Below the pieces are notes generated by a model. It ran no database searches. It had not been told where the DNA came from and saw only the letters and a list, made by a program, of their open reading frames with translations. From contig NZ_JBFNXJ010000004.1 in the NCBI RefSeq assembly GCF_040812015.1, positions 1 through 64,000 on the forward strand: a DNA stretch of 64,000 bases, in the 5' to 3' direction. Source of the DNA: Chitinivorax sp. PXF-14 (GTDB taxonomy: Bacteria; Pseudomonadota; Gammaproteobacteria; Burkholderiales; SCOH01). Position numbers and translations under genes: made by a program. Of the stretch, positions 18,836 through 27,573 are shown in pieces. Every line of letters begins with the position of its first letter. Within the stretch, counting starts at the first letter, position 1.

Positions 18836-19780
18836 ATGGCCGGTAGCAGCCTGCTCGTTCTGCTCGACGATATCGCCGCCATCCTCGACGACGTGGCGGT
18901 GATGAGCAAGGTGGCCGCGAAGAAGACCGCCGGCGTGCTCGGCGACGACCTCGCGCTCAACGCGCAACAGGTGGCCGGCGTCAACGCAGAGCGCGAGCTG
19001 CCGGTGGTGTGGGCGGTCGGCGTCGGCTCGCTGCGCAACAAGGTCATCCTCGTGCCGACCGCGCTGATGATCAGCGCCTTCGTGCCGTGGCTGGTGACGC
19101 CGCTGCTGATGCTGGGTGGCGCCTACCTGTGCTTCGAGGGCTTCGAAAAGCTCGCGCACAAGTTCCTGCACAGCGCGGCGGAGGACGATGCGCACCATGA
19201 CGAGCATGCGCAGGCGCTGGCCAACCCGGCCATGGACATGGTCGCCTACGAGAAGGAGAAGATACAGGGCGCGGTGCGCACCGATTTCATCCTCTCGGCC
19301 GAAATCATCGTGATCGCCCTCGGCACGGTCGCCAACGCGCCGTTCGCGCAGCAGGTGGCGGTGTTGTGCGCCGTGGCGGTGCTGATGACGCTGGGCGTCT
19401 ACGGCCTGGTGGCCGGTATCGTCAAGCTCGACGACCTCGGGCTCTACCTGAGCCGCAAGCGCGGCGCGGCCGGCGGCCTGCTGCGCGGCATCGGCACGCT
19501 GCTGCTGCACGCGGCGCCGCTGTTGATGAAGGCGCTGGCCGTGGCGGGCACGGTGGCGATGTTCCTGGTCGGCGGCGGCATCCTCACCCACGGCATCCCG
19601 GCCGCGCACGAGCCGATGCACCACGTCGAAACTGCCGTAGCGGCCATCCCCGTTGTCGGCGGTACGCTGGGCGCCATCACGCCGGCCTTGCTCAACGGCC
19701 TGGCCGGCATCGTCGCGGGCGCGCTGGTGCTGGTTGGCGTGACCCTCACGGGCCGTCTGGCCAAGGCCTGGCGGCGCTGA
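18836..19780 (+). CDS. DUF808 family inner-membrane protein (YedI-like)
   Basis: A 314-residue membrane protein of the DUF808/YedI family. It opens MAGSSLLVLLDDIAAILDDV, which is the conserved start of the family, then has KTAGVLGDDLALNA, about six to seven hydrophobic segments, a conserved GGAYLCFEGFEKLAHK patch and a charged central loop (HHDEHAQAL). The C-terminal helices are Gly/Ala/Val-rich. Function is unknown in all members. The following small gene is 34 bases downstream and likely co-transcribed. Confidence 0.92.
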   Translation: MAGSSLLVLLDDIAAILDDVAVMSKVAAKKTAGVLGDDLALNAQQVAGVNAERELPVVWAVGVGSLRNKVILVPTALMISAFVPWLVTPLLMLGGAYLCFEGFEKLAHKFLHSAAEDDAHHDEHAQALANPAMDMVAYEKEKIQGAVRTDFILSAEIIVIALGTVANAPFAQQVAVLCAVAVLMTLGVYGLVAGIVKLDDLGLYLSRKRGAAGGLLRGIGTLLLHAAPLLMKALAVAGTVAMFLVGGGILTHGIPAAHEPMHHVETAVAAIPVVGGTLGAITPALLNGLAGIVAGALVLVGVTLTGRLAKAWRR

Positions 19781-19814
19781 CGGCCCCCGGAGCAGGCATC
19801 GAGCTGCATCACCC

Positions 19815-20246
19815 ATGCGCCAAGTCGTGTACGCCCTGCTGGCGATCATCGCCGGGTTGATCATGCTGAGCAGCTATATCGGCCAAGACCGCGAGAATCG
19901 CCTGATCCGGCGCTACGGCGTGGCGGCCGTCGCGCAGCCCATTACCCGCTACACCGAGCGGCGGCATCGGGGCTACACCACCTATTCCGTCGAACTGCGC
20001 TTCGTGACGCGCTCCGAACGCGAGATGGTCGTGCCGCATGGCGTATCGAAGCGGATCATCGACAGGTTTGTGGCCGGGCAGCGCGTGACCCTGCATTACC
20101 TGCCGAGCGACCCGAGCAAGGTGCTGGTCGATGGCGACGACGGCAGCGAGGGCGACTGGCTGCTGCCGCTGCTCGGCGTGGCGGCGCTGATCTATGGCGG
20201 CTACGGGCTGTATTCGAAATACCGCGAGGCGATGGGCACCGCCTGA
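19815..20246 (+). CDS. DUF3592-like small membrane protein
   Basis: A 143-residue protein with one N-terminal helix (residues about 5-22) and one near the C-terminus (LLPLLGVAALIYGGYGL). Between them is a beta-rich soluble domain with RYGVAAVAQPITRYTERR and RVTLHYLPSDPSKVLVD, the pattern of DUF3592 proteins. It follows the DUF808 gene closely. Function is unknown. Confidence 0.75.
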   Translation: MRQVVYALLAIIAGLIMLSSYIGQDRENRLIRRYGVAAVAQPITRYTERRHRGYTTYSVELRFVTRSEREMVVPHGVSKRIIDRFVAGQRVTLHYLPSDPSKVLVDGDDGSEGDWLLPLLGVAALIYGGYGLYSKYREAMGTA

Positions 20247-20330
20247 GTGCCTGTCCACGGCCTTGCCGCACCGCGCCGACTGGGGGCTACTTGCCTCGCC
20301 GCACTCCGCCGGTGACGGCGAGAGCCGGGT

Positions 20331-21800
20331 CTAGGACGAACAGCTGACGCTGATCTGCTGTGCCCACTCCGGCGGTAGCGCGGCGTAGCGATCCATCCCC
20401 GGCTGCTCGTCGAAAGGCGCGGCCAGCAGCGTGCGCAGCCGCTCGATCTCGCTGTAATCGCGCTCGATGGCCTGACGGATCGCCGTCTCGGCCAGATGGT
20501 TGCGCAGGATGTACTTGGGGTTCGCGCGCAGCATCGCCGCCTGGCGTTCGCGCGGATCACGGCTCTCCTGGGCGAGCCGCGCGGCGTAGTCGGCGGCCCA
20601 GTCGTCGAAGGTCTCGCGCTCGATGAACAGGTCGCGCAGCGGCGCGTTCAGCTCGCCCGGAATGAAGCCCGCCAGGCGGCGGAAGAATACGGTGTAATCG
20701 ACCTGCCCCTGGTACAGCCGCCCGAACAGCTTCACGATCAGCTCCTCGTCCTTATCGCCTTGCGCCGCGAACCCCAGCTTGGCCCGCAGCCGCTGCCCAT
20801 AAGCCGCCTCGAACAAGGGCTGGAAGCGCTTGAGCGCCTCGATGGTGGCATCCATGTCGAGCAGCGGGATCAGCGCCTGGGCGAAGCAGTGCAGGTTCCA
20901 CAGCGCGATGTTCGGCTGCTGGTCGAAGGCGTAGCGCCCCGAGTGGTCCGAGTGGTTGCAGACATGGCCCGGGTCGAAGGCATCGAGAAAGCCGAACGGG
21001 CCGTAGTCGAGCGTCAGCCCCAGCACCGACATATTGTCGGTATTCATCACCCCGTGGCAGAAGCCGACGGCCTGCCAGTCGGCCATCAGGCTGGCGGTGC
21101 GGGCGATCACCTGATCCAGCAGTGCCTGGTAGGGCCTAGCCGCGTCGCGGCAGGCCGGGTAATAGTGGTCGATGACGAAATCGGCCAGCTCACGGATCGC
21201 ATCGTGCTGATTGCGGTAAAAGAACACCTCGAAGCTGCCGAAACGGATGAAGCTCGGGCTCATGCGCAACACCACTGCCGCCGTCTCGGCCGTCTCGCGG
21301 TAGACCGGATAATCCGAGCCCATGATGCTGAGCGCGCGCGTGGTCGGGATGCCGAGGCCGTGCATCGCCTCCGAACACAGGTATTCGCGGATCGACGAGC
21401 GCAGCACCGCGCGGCCATCGCCCATGCGCGAATACGGCGTCTCGCCGGCGCCCTTGAGCTGCAGCTCCCAGTGCTCGCCCCGCTCGTTGCGCGCCTCGCC
21501 GAGCAGGATCGCGCGGCCATCTCCGAGCTGCGGCACGTAGACGCCGAACTGGTGCCCCGCATACAGCGCGGACAGCGGCTCGTGGCCCGGCAGCACCTGG
21601 TTGCCGGTCATCACCTGCTGGCTCACCGGGTCGTCCGCCGCCTCCGGCGCCAGCCCCAGCAGCGCGGCCGCATCGGGGTTGAAGGCGACGAGATAGGGCG
21701 AAGGCAGCGGCGTCGGCTGCTGGGCCGAATGGAATCTGCCGGGCAGGCGCGCGAAACGGTTGGTATAGTCGAGTTGCTGCAGGGTACGAGGCATGGTCAT
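20331..21800 (-). CDS. selO: SelO/YdiU protein adenylyltransferase (Fic-unrelated pseudokinase)
   Basis: A 489-residue SelO family pseudokinase that transfers AMP to Ser/Thr/Tyr of target proteins, linked to redox stress. Seen: QLGDGRAILLGEARN, ELQLKGAGETPYSRMGDGRA (nucleotide-binding strand), SSIREYLCSEAMHGLGIPTT, CHGVMNTDNMSVLG and LDYGPFGFLD (the DFG-like metal site). The extreme C-terminus SVSCSS keeps the redox Cys that is selenocysteine in some homologues. ATG at 21800 (or 21794) is chosen from family length; no strong ribosome binding site is visible and the longer upstream frame is spurious. It is divergent from the sulfurtransferase gene. Confidence 0.94.
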   Translation of the reverse strand: MTMPRTLQQLDYTNRFARLPGRFHSAQQPTPLPSPYLVAFNPDAAALLGLAPEAADDPVSQQVMTGNQVLPGHEPLSALYAGHQFGVYVPQLGDGRAILLGEARNERGEHWELQLKGAGETPYSRMGDGRAVLRSSIREYLCSEAMHGLGIPTTRALSIMGSDYPVYRETAETAAVVLRMSPSFIRFGSFEVFFYRNQHDAIRELADFVIDHYYPACRDAARPYQALLDQVIARTASLMADWQAVGFCHGVMNTDNMSVLGLTLDYGPFGFLDAFDPGHVCNHSDHSGRYAFDQQPNIALWNLHCFAQALIPLLDMDATIEALKRFQPLFEAAYGQRLRAKLGFAAQGDKDEELIVKLFGRLYQGQVDYTVFFRRLAGFIPGELNAPLRDLFIERETFDDWAADYAARLAQESRDPRERQAAMLRANPKYILRNHLAETAIRQAIERDYSEIERLRTLLAAPFDEQPGMDRYAALPPEWAQQISVSCSS

Positions 21801-21893
21801 CAGGGGCGGCCCATCGGGCCGGGTAAGCGTCTGCCGACAATTATACGACCCATGCCTGCGACAAATAACGCCACTGATCAAAGGGTGATTGCA

Positions 21894-22745
21894 ATGCAAA
21901 AACAAACCTTGGTGTCCACTGACTGGCTCGGCCAGCATCTGCGCGACCACGACGTCATCGTTGTCGACGTGCGCCACAACCTCGCCGACCACGAGGCCGG
22001 CCAGCGCACCTATGGCTTCTCGCACATCCTCGGCGCCCACTTCGTCAGCGTCGAGCGCGAGCTGTCCGGCCCCAGGACCGGCCACAACGGCCGCCACCCG
22101 CTGCCCACCATGGCCGGTATCAACAAGCTGCTGCGCCGGCTCGGCGTCACCACCGACAAGATCATCGTCGCCTACGACGACGCCGGCGGCATGTTCGCCG
22201 CGCGCATGTGGTGGATGATGCGCTGGATCGGCCTCTACAACTGCGCCGTGCTCGACGGCGGCTGGCAGAAATGGCTGGCCGAACACCGTCAGGTCAGCCG
22301 CGAGCTGCCGCATGTGCCCGAATCCGACATCCACTGCTTCGTGCAGGACAAGCTGCGCGTCGATGCCGACTACCTGCTGCAACACCTGGGTGACCGCGCC
22401 GCCATGCAGATCGTCGACGCCCGCGCCCCGGACCGCTTCCGCGGCGAAAACGAAACGCTCGACCCGGTCGGCGGCCATATCCCCGGCGCCCTCAACCGCT
22501 TCTTCCAGCACAACCTGACCGGCACCGGCGTCTTCAAATCCCCCGGCGAACTGCACCAGGAATGGACAACCCTGCTCGGCCCGCGCGAACCCGCCACGGT
22601 GGTCGCGCAATGCGGCTCGGGCATCACCGCCTGCCACAACCTGCTGGCCATGGAAATCGCCGGCCTGCACGGCGCCAAACTCTACCCAGGCTCGTGGAGC
22701 GAATGGTGCAGCGACGTGTCGCGGCCGGTGGAGACGGGGGAGTAG
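21894..22745 (+). CDS. sseA: Sulfurtransferase, 3-mercaptopyruvate type (two rhodanese domains)
   Basis: A 283-residue tandem-rhodanese protein. The inactive N-terminal domain carries VIVVDVRHNLADHEAGQRTY and GAHFVSVERELSG; the C-terminal one carries the active loop CGSGITACHN with the catalytic Cys. A CG(S/T)G-x-T loop is typical of 3-mercaptopyruvate sulfurtransferases, while thiosulfate-specific enzymes have CRKGVT. The ATG at 21894 is preferred because AAGGGTG precedes it; an ATG at 21852 would add 14 residues without homology. It is divergent from selO with about 93 bases between starts. Confidence 0.88.
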   Translation: MQKQTLVSTDWLGQHLRDHDVIVVDVRHNLADHEAGQRTYGFSHILGAHFVSVERELSGPRTGHNGRHPLPTMAGINKLLRRLGVTTDKIIVAYDDAGGMFAARMWWMMRWIGLYNCAVLDGGWQKWLAEHRQVSRELPHVPESDIHCFVQDKLRVDADYLLQHLGDRAAMQIVDARAPDRFRGENETLDPVGGHIPGALNRFFQHNLTGTGVFKSPGELHQEWTTLLGPREPATVVAQCGSGITACHNLLAMEIAGLHGAKLYPGSWSEWCSDVSRPVETGE

Positions 22746-22935
22746 ATGACTGGCGCTGCCTGCTGGAGGGTAGCAAGATGTGGCGGGCAAACATTGCCCG
22801 TCGGCGTGTGGCTCAGCCTGCGTGTGGTTCAGATTCGCGGCGGTTATCGCCTGGGCAACAAGTTACCCACACTGCTTGGCTGGGAATGAAGTGGGATACT
22901 GGACGTTGAATTACGACATCCAGAATTAAACAGTG

Positions 22936-22973
22936 CTTAGGCGTCTCAGAAAGAATACGCTGAGACGTCTAAG
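22936..22973 (-). terminator. 14-bp inverted repeat overlapping the stop of the orphan gene
   Basis: The stem of 22936-22949 with 22960-22973 has one mismatch and a ten-base loop. It overlaps the TAG of the minus-strand orphan gene. Beyond it on the minus strand the sequence turns AT-rich (GTTTAATT) but has no solid T-run, so this is a possible terminator. The 190 bases on its left, after the sulfurtransferase gene, show nothing recognisable. Confidence 0.5.
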
Positions 22974-23445
22974 TCATGTCATGAAAAGTAATGCCTTTGC
23001 TGGATGAGTGTATAAAGCGGTCCAGGTTGTAAATTGTATGAAGCGCTTCATTCCGGTAGTTTTTTGCAAAAGCGAGCTCTTGCTCTCCGTCATTTATTGC
23101 CTCTGATACGACACTTAGCATTTTTTCGAAATGTTGAATCGCATCCACCGGCTTATCGGGGGTCGTTCCATCGATATCCCCAAGCATGCCAATCATGGCG
23201 CCGACTGCGTTGTCGGAAATTTCTCCCCTCTTGTAAAGCTCTCCTCCTAGTTCGGCTAGCTGCCGAGGGGTAATTTGTCGCAGATCATATTTTGACAGCA
23301 GTTGTATCAAATCTGCTGGCTTGTCAGTTATCGCTGCGTCATCTAGCTGATTCCCGATAGGAGATGCATTCTGGACATGGCTGTTTCGAAATGGCCCTAT
23401 GTCCTGCACTTGGCTAGCGAACAGGTAATTCAGACCGATCTGCAT
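22969..23445 (-). CDS. Orphan hypothetical protein, AT-rich
   Basis: A 158-residue soluble protein with no signal peptide. Start ATG at 23445 has TTGGAGA upstream; an in-frame TTG at 23457 is less likely. A helical segment KYDLRQITPRQLAELGGELY is followed by KRGEISDNAVGAMIGMLG, a pattern I have seen in small proteobacterial proteins of unknown role, and then a second helical half. The codon use is visibly more AT-rich than the surroundings and no neighbour shares its direction closely, which suggests acquisition. Function not recognised. Confidence 0.7.
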   Translation of the reverse strand: MQIGLNYLFASQVQDIGPFRNSHVQNASPIGNQLDDAAITDKPADLIQLLSKYDLRQITPRQLAELGGELYKRGEISDNAVGAMIGMLGDIDGTTPDKPVDAIQHFEKMLSVVSEAINDGEQELAFAKNYRNEALHTIYNLDRFIHSSSKGITFHDMT

Positions 23446-23526
23446 GTCTGTCTCCAATATCAGGCAGGTTTCAGGCTAGTCAAGGTTGGCTATATTTTCA
23501 AAATTCAATTGCTTAGCTAAGAAGGT

Positions 23527-23646
23527 GTAGCCCGGATGCAGCCGCAAGGCGTAATCCGGGGGCCGACGGGCCGTGGCCATGTCCACCGGCTTGCTGTCGA
23601 GATACCGTGTGTTTCCCCGGATTCCGCTGCGCTGCATCCGGGCTAC
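23527..23646. repeat. Intergenic inverted-repeat element (REP/MITE-like)
   Basis: The element begins GTAGCCCGGATGCAGC (23527-23542) and ends GCTGCATCCGGGCTAC (23631-23646), which are perfect reverse complements of 16 bases. Inner parts (GTAATCCGGGG and CCCCGGATTCC) also pair imperfectly. Elements with GTAGCCCGGAT...ATCCGGGCTAC ends are dispersed in many proteobacterial genomes. It lies between the orphan gene and the amylase gene. Confidence 0.8.
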
Positions 23647-23740
23647 ATTCGGGCTGGCAAGCCGTGACCGACCTGGCTGCCGCCCACGCAATACCGCCTC
23701 GCCGCCGCTCAGGCGGCGGTTCATACGTACTTCCCCCCGC

Positions 23741-25339
23741 TCAGCCCTGCCTGGGCGCCTTCAGAATCAGCACCTGCTGCGGTGCGAGCTTGAGCTCGCA
23801 TGATTTGCCGCTGGCCGGCACGGCCTTGGCGGCGGGTTGCGACACCACGAGCTGCAGCGACTTGCAGTCGATGCCACCAGGCAGGCCGATGCTGGCGGGG
23901 CGGGCGGCGTAGTTGAGGGCGACCAGCAGGCGGGTGTCGCCCTGTTCGCGCAGGAAGGCGAAGATCGGTTCGTGTTCCTTGCTCAGCGCGGTGAAGCTGC
24001 CGGTCGACAGTGCCGGCTCGGCGGTACGCAGCTTGATCAGCGCGCGGTAGAAGCTGAGCAGCGAGCCGGGTTTGCCATCTTCGGTCGCGACATTGTGGGT
24101 CCTGGCGTTCTCGACCAGCGGGCGGAAGGGCTTGCCGCTGGTGAAGCCGGCGCCGTTACCGGCGGTCCAGCTCATCGGGCCGCGCAGTTCCTGGTCCTGT
24201 TGCGCGACCGGGGTGGAGGCCGACAGGCCGATTTCCTCGCCGTAGTAGATGAACGGCGTGCCGGGCAGCGTCAGCAGCGTGGCGGCGGCGAGCTTGTAGG
24301 CCGCTTCGTCGCCCTGCAGCTGCTGGTACAGCCGGTTGCCGGCAAACGCGTCGTGGTTGGCGAGCAGGGTGCCCATGCGCGCCACTGGCAGCGTCTTCAG
24401 CGTGTACAGCACGTCGGGCATCAGCCGGCCCATCTTCACGCTCTTGATGATGTGCTTTTGCAGGCCGAAGGCGAAGGCGCTGCCGCAGGAGTCGGGGGCG
24501 GCGAAGGCGCCGGGGTCGCTCGGGGCCTCGCACACCATGTAGCGCTTGCCGTACTGGTCGAGCAGCGCGCGCACCTTGTGCATGATCTGGTGGTTTTCCG
24601 GCTGGTTTTCCCACGCGACCGAGCTGTTTTCGACCAGCACGCCGACGGCATCGAAGCGGAAGCCATCGACGCCGCGATTGAGCCAGAACTTCAGGTTGTC
24701 GAGGTGGAAGTCGAGCACGGCCGGGTTGCGCAGATTGAAGTCGGGCAGCGCGTCGCCAAAGGCGCCGTAGTAGGCCTCGTCGCCGACCTCGTGCCAGGGG
24801 TCGCCCGAGAACGTGGTCCAGCCGCTCGGCTTGGGCTTGGCCCAGACATACCAGTCGCGGTAGGGCGAGGTTTTGCCGTCGGTGGCGGCGTCGAACAGCG
24901 GGTGCTCGGCCGAGCTGTGGTTGAGCGTGTAGTCGATGATCACGCCGATACCGCGCCGGTGCGCCTCGGCGATCAGGCGGTCGAAATCGGCGAGGGTGCC
25001 GTAGTCGGGCTCGATCGCGCGGAAATCGGTGACGTGGTAGCCGTGGTCGTGATCCTGGCTCTTGAAGATCGGCATCAGCCAGATGCCGGATACGCCGAGC
25101 GATTTGAGGTAGTCGAGGCGCGAGGTCAGGCCGTTGAGGTCGCCGATGCCGTCGCCGTTGCTGTCCTGGTAGGCGCGCACCAGTATCTCCACGAACACGC
25201 CATGCTGCGCCCAGCCCTCGGGCAGGCCGCTGTCGCGGGCCTCGACGGCGACCGGGCCCAGGTCGGGAATGCTGGCCGCCTGGGCGGCATGGAGGGCAAT
25301 GAGGCCGGCCAGCGCGCAGCCGAGAAGCGATTTGATCAC
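23741..25339 (-). CDS. Secreted GH13 alpha-amylase family glycosidase
   Basis: A 532-residue exported enzyme with a signal peptide (residues 1-21, ending AAQA-A). The GH13 (beta/alpha)8 barrel is visible: D136 in VIIDYTLNH, nucleophile D230 in GFRFDAVG, acid/base E271 in YMVCEAPSD and D330 in [10 protein letters not shown]. The [15 protein letters not shown] start and the [18 protein letters not shown] segment are those of oligo-1,6-glucosidase, trehalose synthase or amylosucrase-like members (subfamilies acting on short alpha-glucans). Exact specificity cannot be read. The C-terminal beta-domain is present, so the protein looks complete. It is a single gene facing away from the buf operon. 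Confidence 0.92.
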   Translation of the reverse strand: MIKSLLGCALAGLIALHAAQAASIPDLGPVAVEARDSGLPEGWAQHGVFVEILVRAYQDSNGDGIGDLNGLTSRLDYLKSLGVSGIWLMPIFKSQDHDHGYHVTDFRAIEPDYGTLADFDRLIAEAHRRGIGVIIDYTLNHSSAEHPLFDAATDGKTSPYRDWYVWAKPKPSGWTTFSGDPWHEVGDEAYYGAFGDALPDFNLRNPAVLDFHLDNLKFWLNRGVDGFRFDAVGVLVENSSVAWENQPENHQIMHKVRALLDQYGKRYMVCEAPSDPGAFAAPDSCGSAFAFGLQKHIIKSVKMGRLMPDVLYTLKTLPVARMGTLLANHDAFAGNRLYQQLQGDEAAYKLAAATLLTLPGTPFIYYGEEIGLSASTPVAQQDQELRGPMSWTAGNGAGFTSGKPFRPLVENARTHNVATEDGKPGSLLSFYRALIKLRTAEPALSTGSFTALSKEHEPIFAFLREQGDTRLLVALNYAARPASIGLPGGIDCKSLQLVVSQPAAKAVPASGKSCELKLAPQQVLILKAPRQG

Positions 25340-25624
25340 GGTGTCTCCATCCTGTTCTGATATGTTTGCGGCCTACGCTACACCTGTCTCGCCGCCGGCG
25401 CTTGATCAAACGTGCGGCGCGACCAACGGGCAGGGCGGTATTCGGCGCCGGCATGACCTAATCTCCATTTTTGGGGGAAATTGAAAAAAGTGTGTAAGAA
25501 GCGGCAGGGCCCCGCGACCAAACGGCGTGTGGCACCCTGCCATGTCGATCGGGGCGCTTGCCGGGGCCGTCGGCCGCGGCCGGTGCAATCCGGTCAGTTC
25601 ATCGACTTTCACGGAGATACAGCA

Positions 25625-25891
25625 ATGGACAAGAAACAAATGATGATCAGCGCAGCCCTCGCCGGTGTACTTGGCATGAGTCTGGCCGGCAACGCCATGG
25701 CCGACGAGGCGAAGCAGGACAAGTGCTACGGCATCGCCAAGGCCGGCAAGAACGACTGCGCGAGCGCCTCTGGCGCGCATTCCTGCGCGGGCCAGACCAA
25801 GGTCGACAATGACCCGAACGACTGGAAATACGTGCCCAAGGGCTCCTGCGAGAAAATGGGTGGCATGCCCAAGGCCGGCATGAAGAAGTAA
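25625..25891 (+). CDS. bufA: Bufferin precursor BufA1 (copper-binding RiPP, DUF2282)
   Basis: An 88-residue precursor: a signal peptide (about residues 1-26, ending AMA-D) and a core with four Cys at 34, 45, 54 and 75 in the family pattern [25 protein letters not shown] and [11 protein letters not shown]. In the bufferin family the Sec-exported peptide has central Cys residues converted to thiooxazoles by BufB/BufC, and the product chelates copper in the periplasm. The ATG at 25625 follows CGGAGA. It begins the operon bufA-bufB-bufC-doxX. No ECF sigma or anti-sigma gene lies beside it, unlike some buf loci. Confidence 0.9.
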   Translation: MDKKQMMISAALAGVLGMSLAGNAMADEAKQDKCYGIAKAGKNDCASASGAHSCAGQTKVDNDPNDWKYVPKGSCEKMGGMPKAGMKK

Positions 25892-25951
25892 GCCTGTGCG
25901 GGCGCCGCGATGGTGGCGCCCGTTTCTCCCGTCTTTGCCAAGAAGCCTCCC

Positions 25952-26815
25952 ATGACCTTCACCACCCTGCCTGCCAGTGCCGGCATCGGCCTGCGCCTGC
26001 CGCATGTGCGCGAGATTATCGATACCCGCCCGGCGATCGGCTGGTTCGAGGTGCATGCCGAGAATTTCTTCGGCGGCGGCGCCAATCTTGCCGCGCTGAT
26101 GCGCGTCAGGGCGGATTATCCGATCAGCCTGCATGGCGTCGGGCTCGGCCTCGGTTCGTCCGGGCCGCTCGACGAGCGCCATCTGGCCGCGTGGCAGGCG
26201 CTGATCGAGCGCATCGAGCCCGCCGCCGTGTCCGAGCACCTGTGCTGGAACCGCTGGCAGGGCGAGTATTTCAACGACCTGCTGCCGCTGCCCTATACCG
26301 AGGCGGCGCTGTCGCGCATGGTCGAGCGCGTGTCGCAATGGCAGGAGCGCATCGGCCGGCCGGTGCTGATCGAGAACCTGTCGAGCTATGTCGCCTTTCC
26401 CGAGGATGTGATCTCCGAGGCCGAATTCCTGGTCGAGCTGGCGCGCCGCAGTGGCTGCGGCCTGCTGCTCGACGTCAACAACCTGTATGTCAACGAGCGC
26501 AATCTCGGCCGCGATGCGCGGGCCGCGCTCGATGTGATTCCACCGGCGCTGGTGGCCGAGATCCATGTCGCGGGCTTCGAGCTGCGCGACGACGGCCTGC
26601 TGATCGACAGCCACGGCGCGCCGGTGTGCGATGCCGTGTGGGACTTGCTCGACGCCGCCTGCACGCGCTTTGGCCGCGTGCCGACCCTGCTCGAGCGCGA
26701 CACGCATCTGCCGCCGCTGGCCGAGCTGCTCGCCGAGGCTGGCGAGATCGAGCGCAGGCTCGCGGCCCACCGGCCATCGCCGCATTCAGCCGCAGTGAAG
26801 GAGCTGACGCCATGA
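25952..26815 (+). CDS. bufB: BufB, MNIO-family iron-dependent RiPP oxidase (DUF692)
   Basis: A 287-residue TIM-barrel enzyme of the MNIO (DUF692) family. Conserved ligand-bearing stretches are seen in order: WFEVHAENFFG, SLHGVGLGLGS, SEHLCWNR, LIENLSSYV, LLLDVNNLYVN, EIHVAGF, DSHGAPV and LLERDTHLP. These supply the His/Glu/Asp ligands for two or three iron ions used to oxidise Cys residues of the precursor. The ATG at 25952 fits the family start (MTFTTLPASAGIGLR); the frame extends upstream to 25910 without a better start. It overlaps bufC by ATGA. Confidence 0.94.
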   Translation: MTFTTLPASAGIGLRLPHVREIIDTRPAIGWFEVHAENFFGGGANLAALMRVRADYPISLHGVGLGLGSSGPLDERHLAAWQALIERIEPAAVSEHLCWNRWQGEYFNDLLPLPYTEAALSRMVERVSQWQERIGRPVLIENLSSYVAFPEDVISEAEFLVELARRSGCGLLLDVNNLYVNERNLGRDARAALDVIPPALVAEIHVAGFELRDDGLLIDSHGAPVCDAVWDLLDAACTRFGRVPTLLERDTHLPPLAELLAEAGEIERRLAAHRPSPHSAAVKELTP

Positions 26816-27543
26816 GCCTCGACGCAAGCCTTGGCCGTTTCGCCGGCGCGGTTGCGCAGGGCGGCGACAGCGACTGGCTCGGGCCGCATGCGCGCGGCGT
26901 GTCGGCCTACGCCGCCAACCGCCTGTTCAATCGCGCCGATGCGCTGGCCGAGGTCTACCCGACCCTCGTGCTGCTCGTGGGTGAGCCGTTCTTCGCGGCG
27001 ATGGCCCGCGAATTCGCCCGCTGCACGCCGTCGTTGAGTGGCGACCTGAACTGCTACGGCGCCGGCCTGCCCGATTTCATCGCGGGCTTCGAGCCTGCGC
27101 GCGATCTGCCCTATCTGCCCGACATGGCGCGCCTCGACTGGGCCCGCCACCTGGCTTACTACGCGGCCGACGTGGCGGCCTTCGACCCGGCCGGCCTGGC
27201 GGCAACGCCGCCCGAGCGCCACGGCGCCTTGCCCGTGCGCCTGCACCCGGCCGTGGCGCTGGTCGAGTCGGGCTATCCGATCGTCTCCATCCTCGATGCG
27301 CACGACAGCGGTGCCTGGCCCGATCTCGGCCAGGGCGGCGAGACGGCGCTCGTCTACCGTGCCGCCAACCGCGTCCGGACGCGCCTCTTGGCCGCGCCGG
27401 AAGCCGCGCTGCTATTGGCCTGGCGCGATGGTGCCGATCTTGCCGGCGGGCTCGCCGCCGCGCTGGCCTGCGACGAGGCCTTCGATTTCAGCACCGCGTT
27501 GCCGCGCCTGATCGGCGACGAGGTGATCGCCGCCATCGGCTGA
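26812..27543 (+). CDS. bufC: BufC, partner protein of the MNIO oxidase (DUF2063)
   Basis: A 243-residue protein of the DUF2063 (HvfC/BufC) family. The N-terminal helical domain carries ARGVSAYAANRLFNRADALA and YPTLVLLVGEPFFAAMAREF, typical of the family; the C-terminal part is the less conserved winged-helix-like domain. It binds the precursor and BufB to form the modification complex in studied systems. Its ATG overlaps the bufB TGA, so translation is coupled. Confidence 0.92.
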   Translation: MSLDASLGRFAGAVAQGGDSDWLGPHARGVSAYAANRLFNRADALAEVYPTLVLLVGEPFFAAMAREFARCTPSLSGDLNCYGAGLPDFIAGFEPARDLPYLPDMARLDWARHLAYYAADVAAFDPAGLAATPPERHGALPVRLHPAVALVESGYPIVSILDAHDSGAWPDLGQGGETALVYRAANRVRTRLLAAPEAALLLAWRDGADLAGGLAAALACDEAFDFSTALPRLIGDEVIAAIG

Positions 27544-27573
27544 CCCTTTTCCCATCCCAGCAGGAGTCGTCTC

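Noticed and set aside
20496-21893. Long plus-strand frame leading into the sulfurtransferase
   Set aside because: It lies opposite selO and shows no protein-like features; the sulfurtransferase starts at 21894 with its own ribosome binding site.
25480-25530. GTAAGA...CGAC, an ECF-sigma-like promoter ahead of bufA
   Set aside because: The match to known buf ECF sites is partial, the spacing is uncertain, and no sigma factor gene is nearby.
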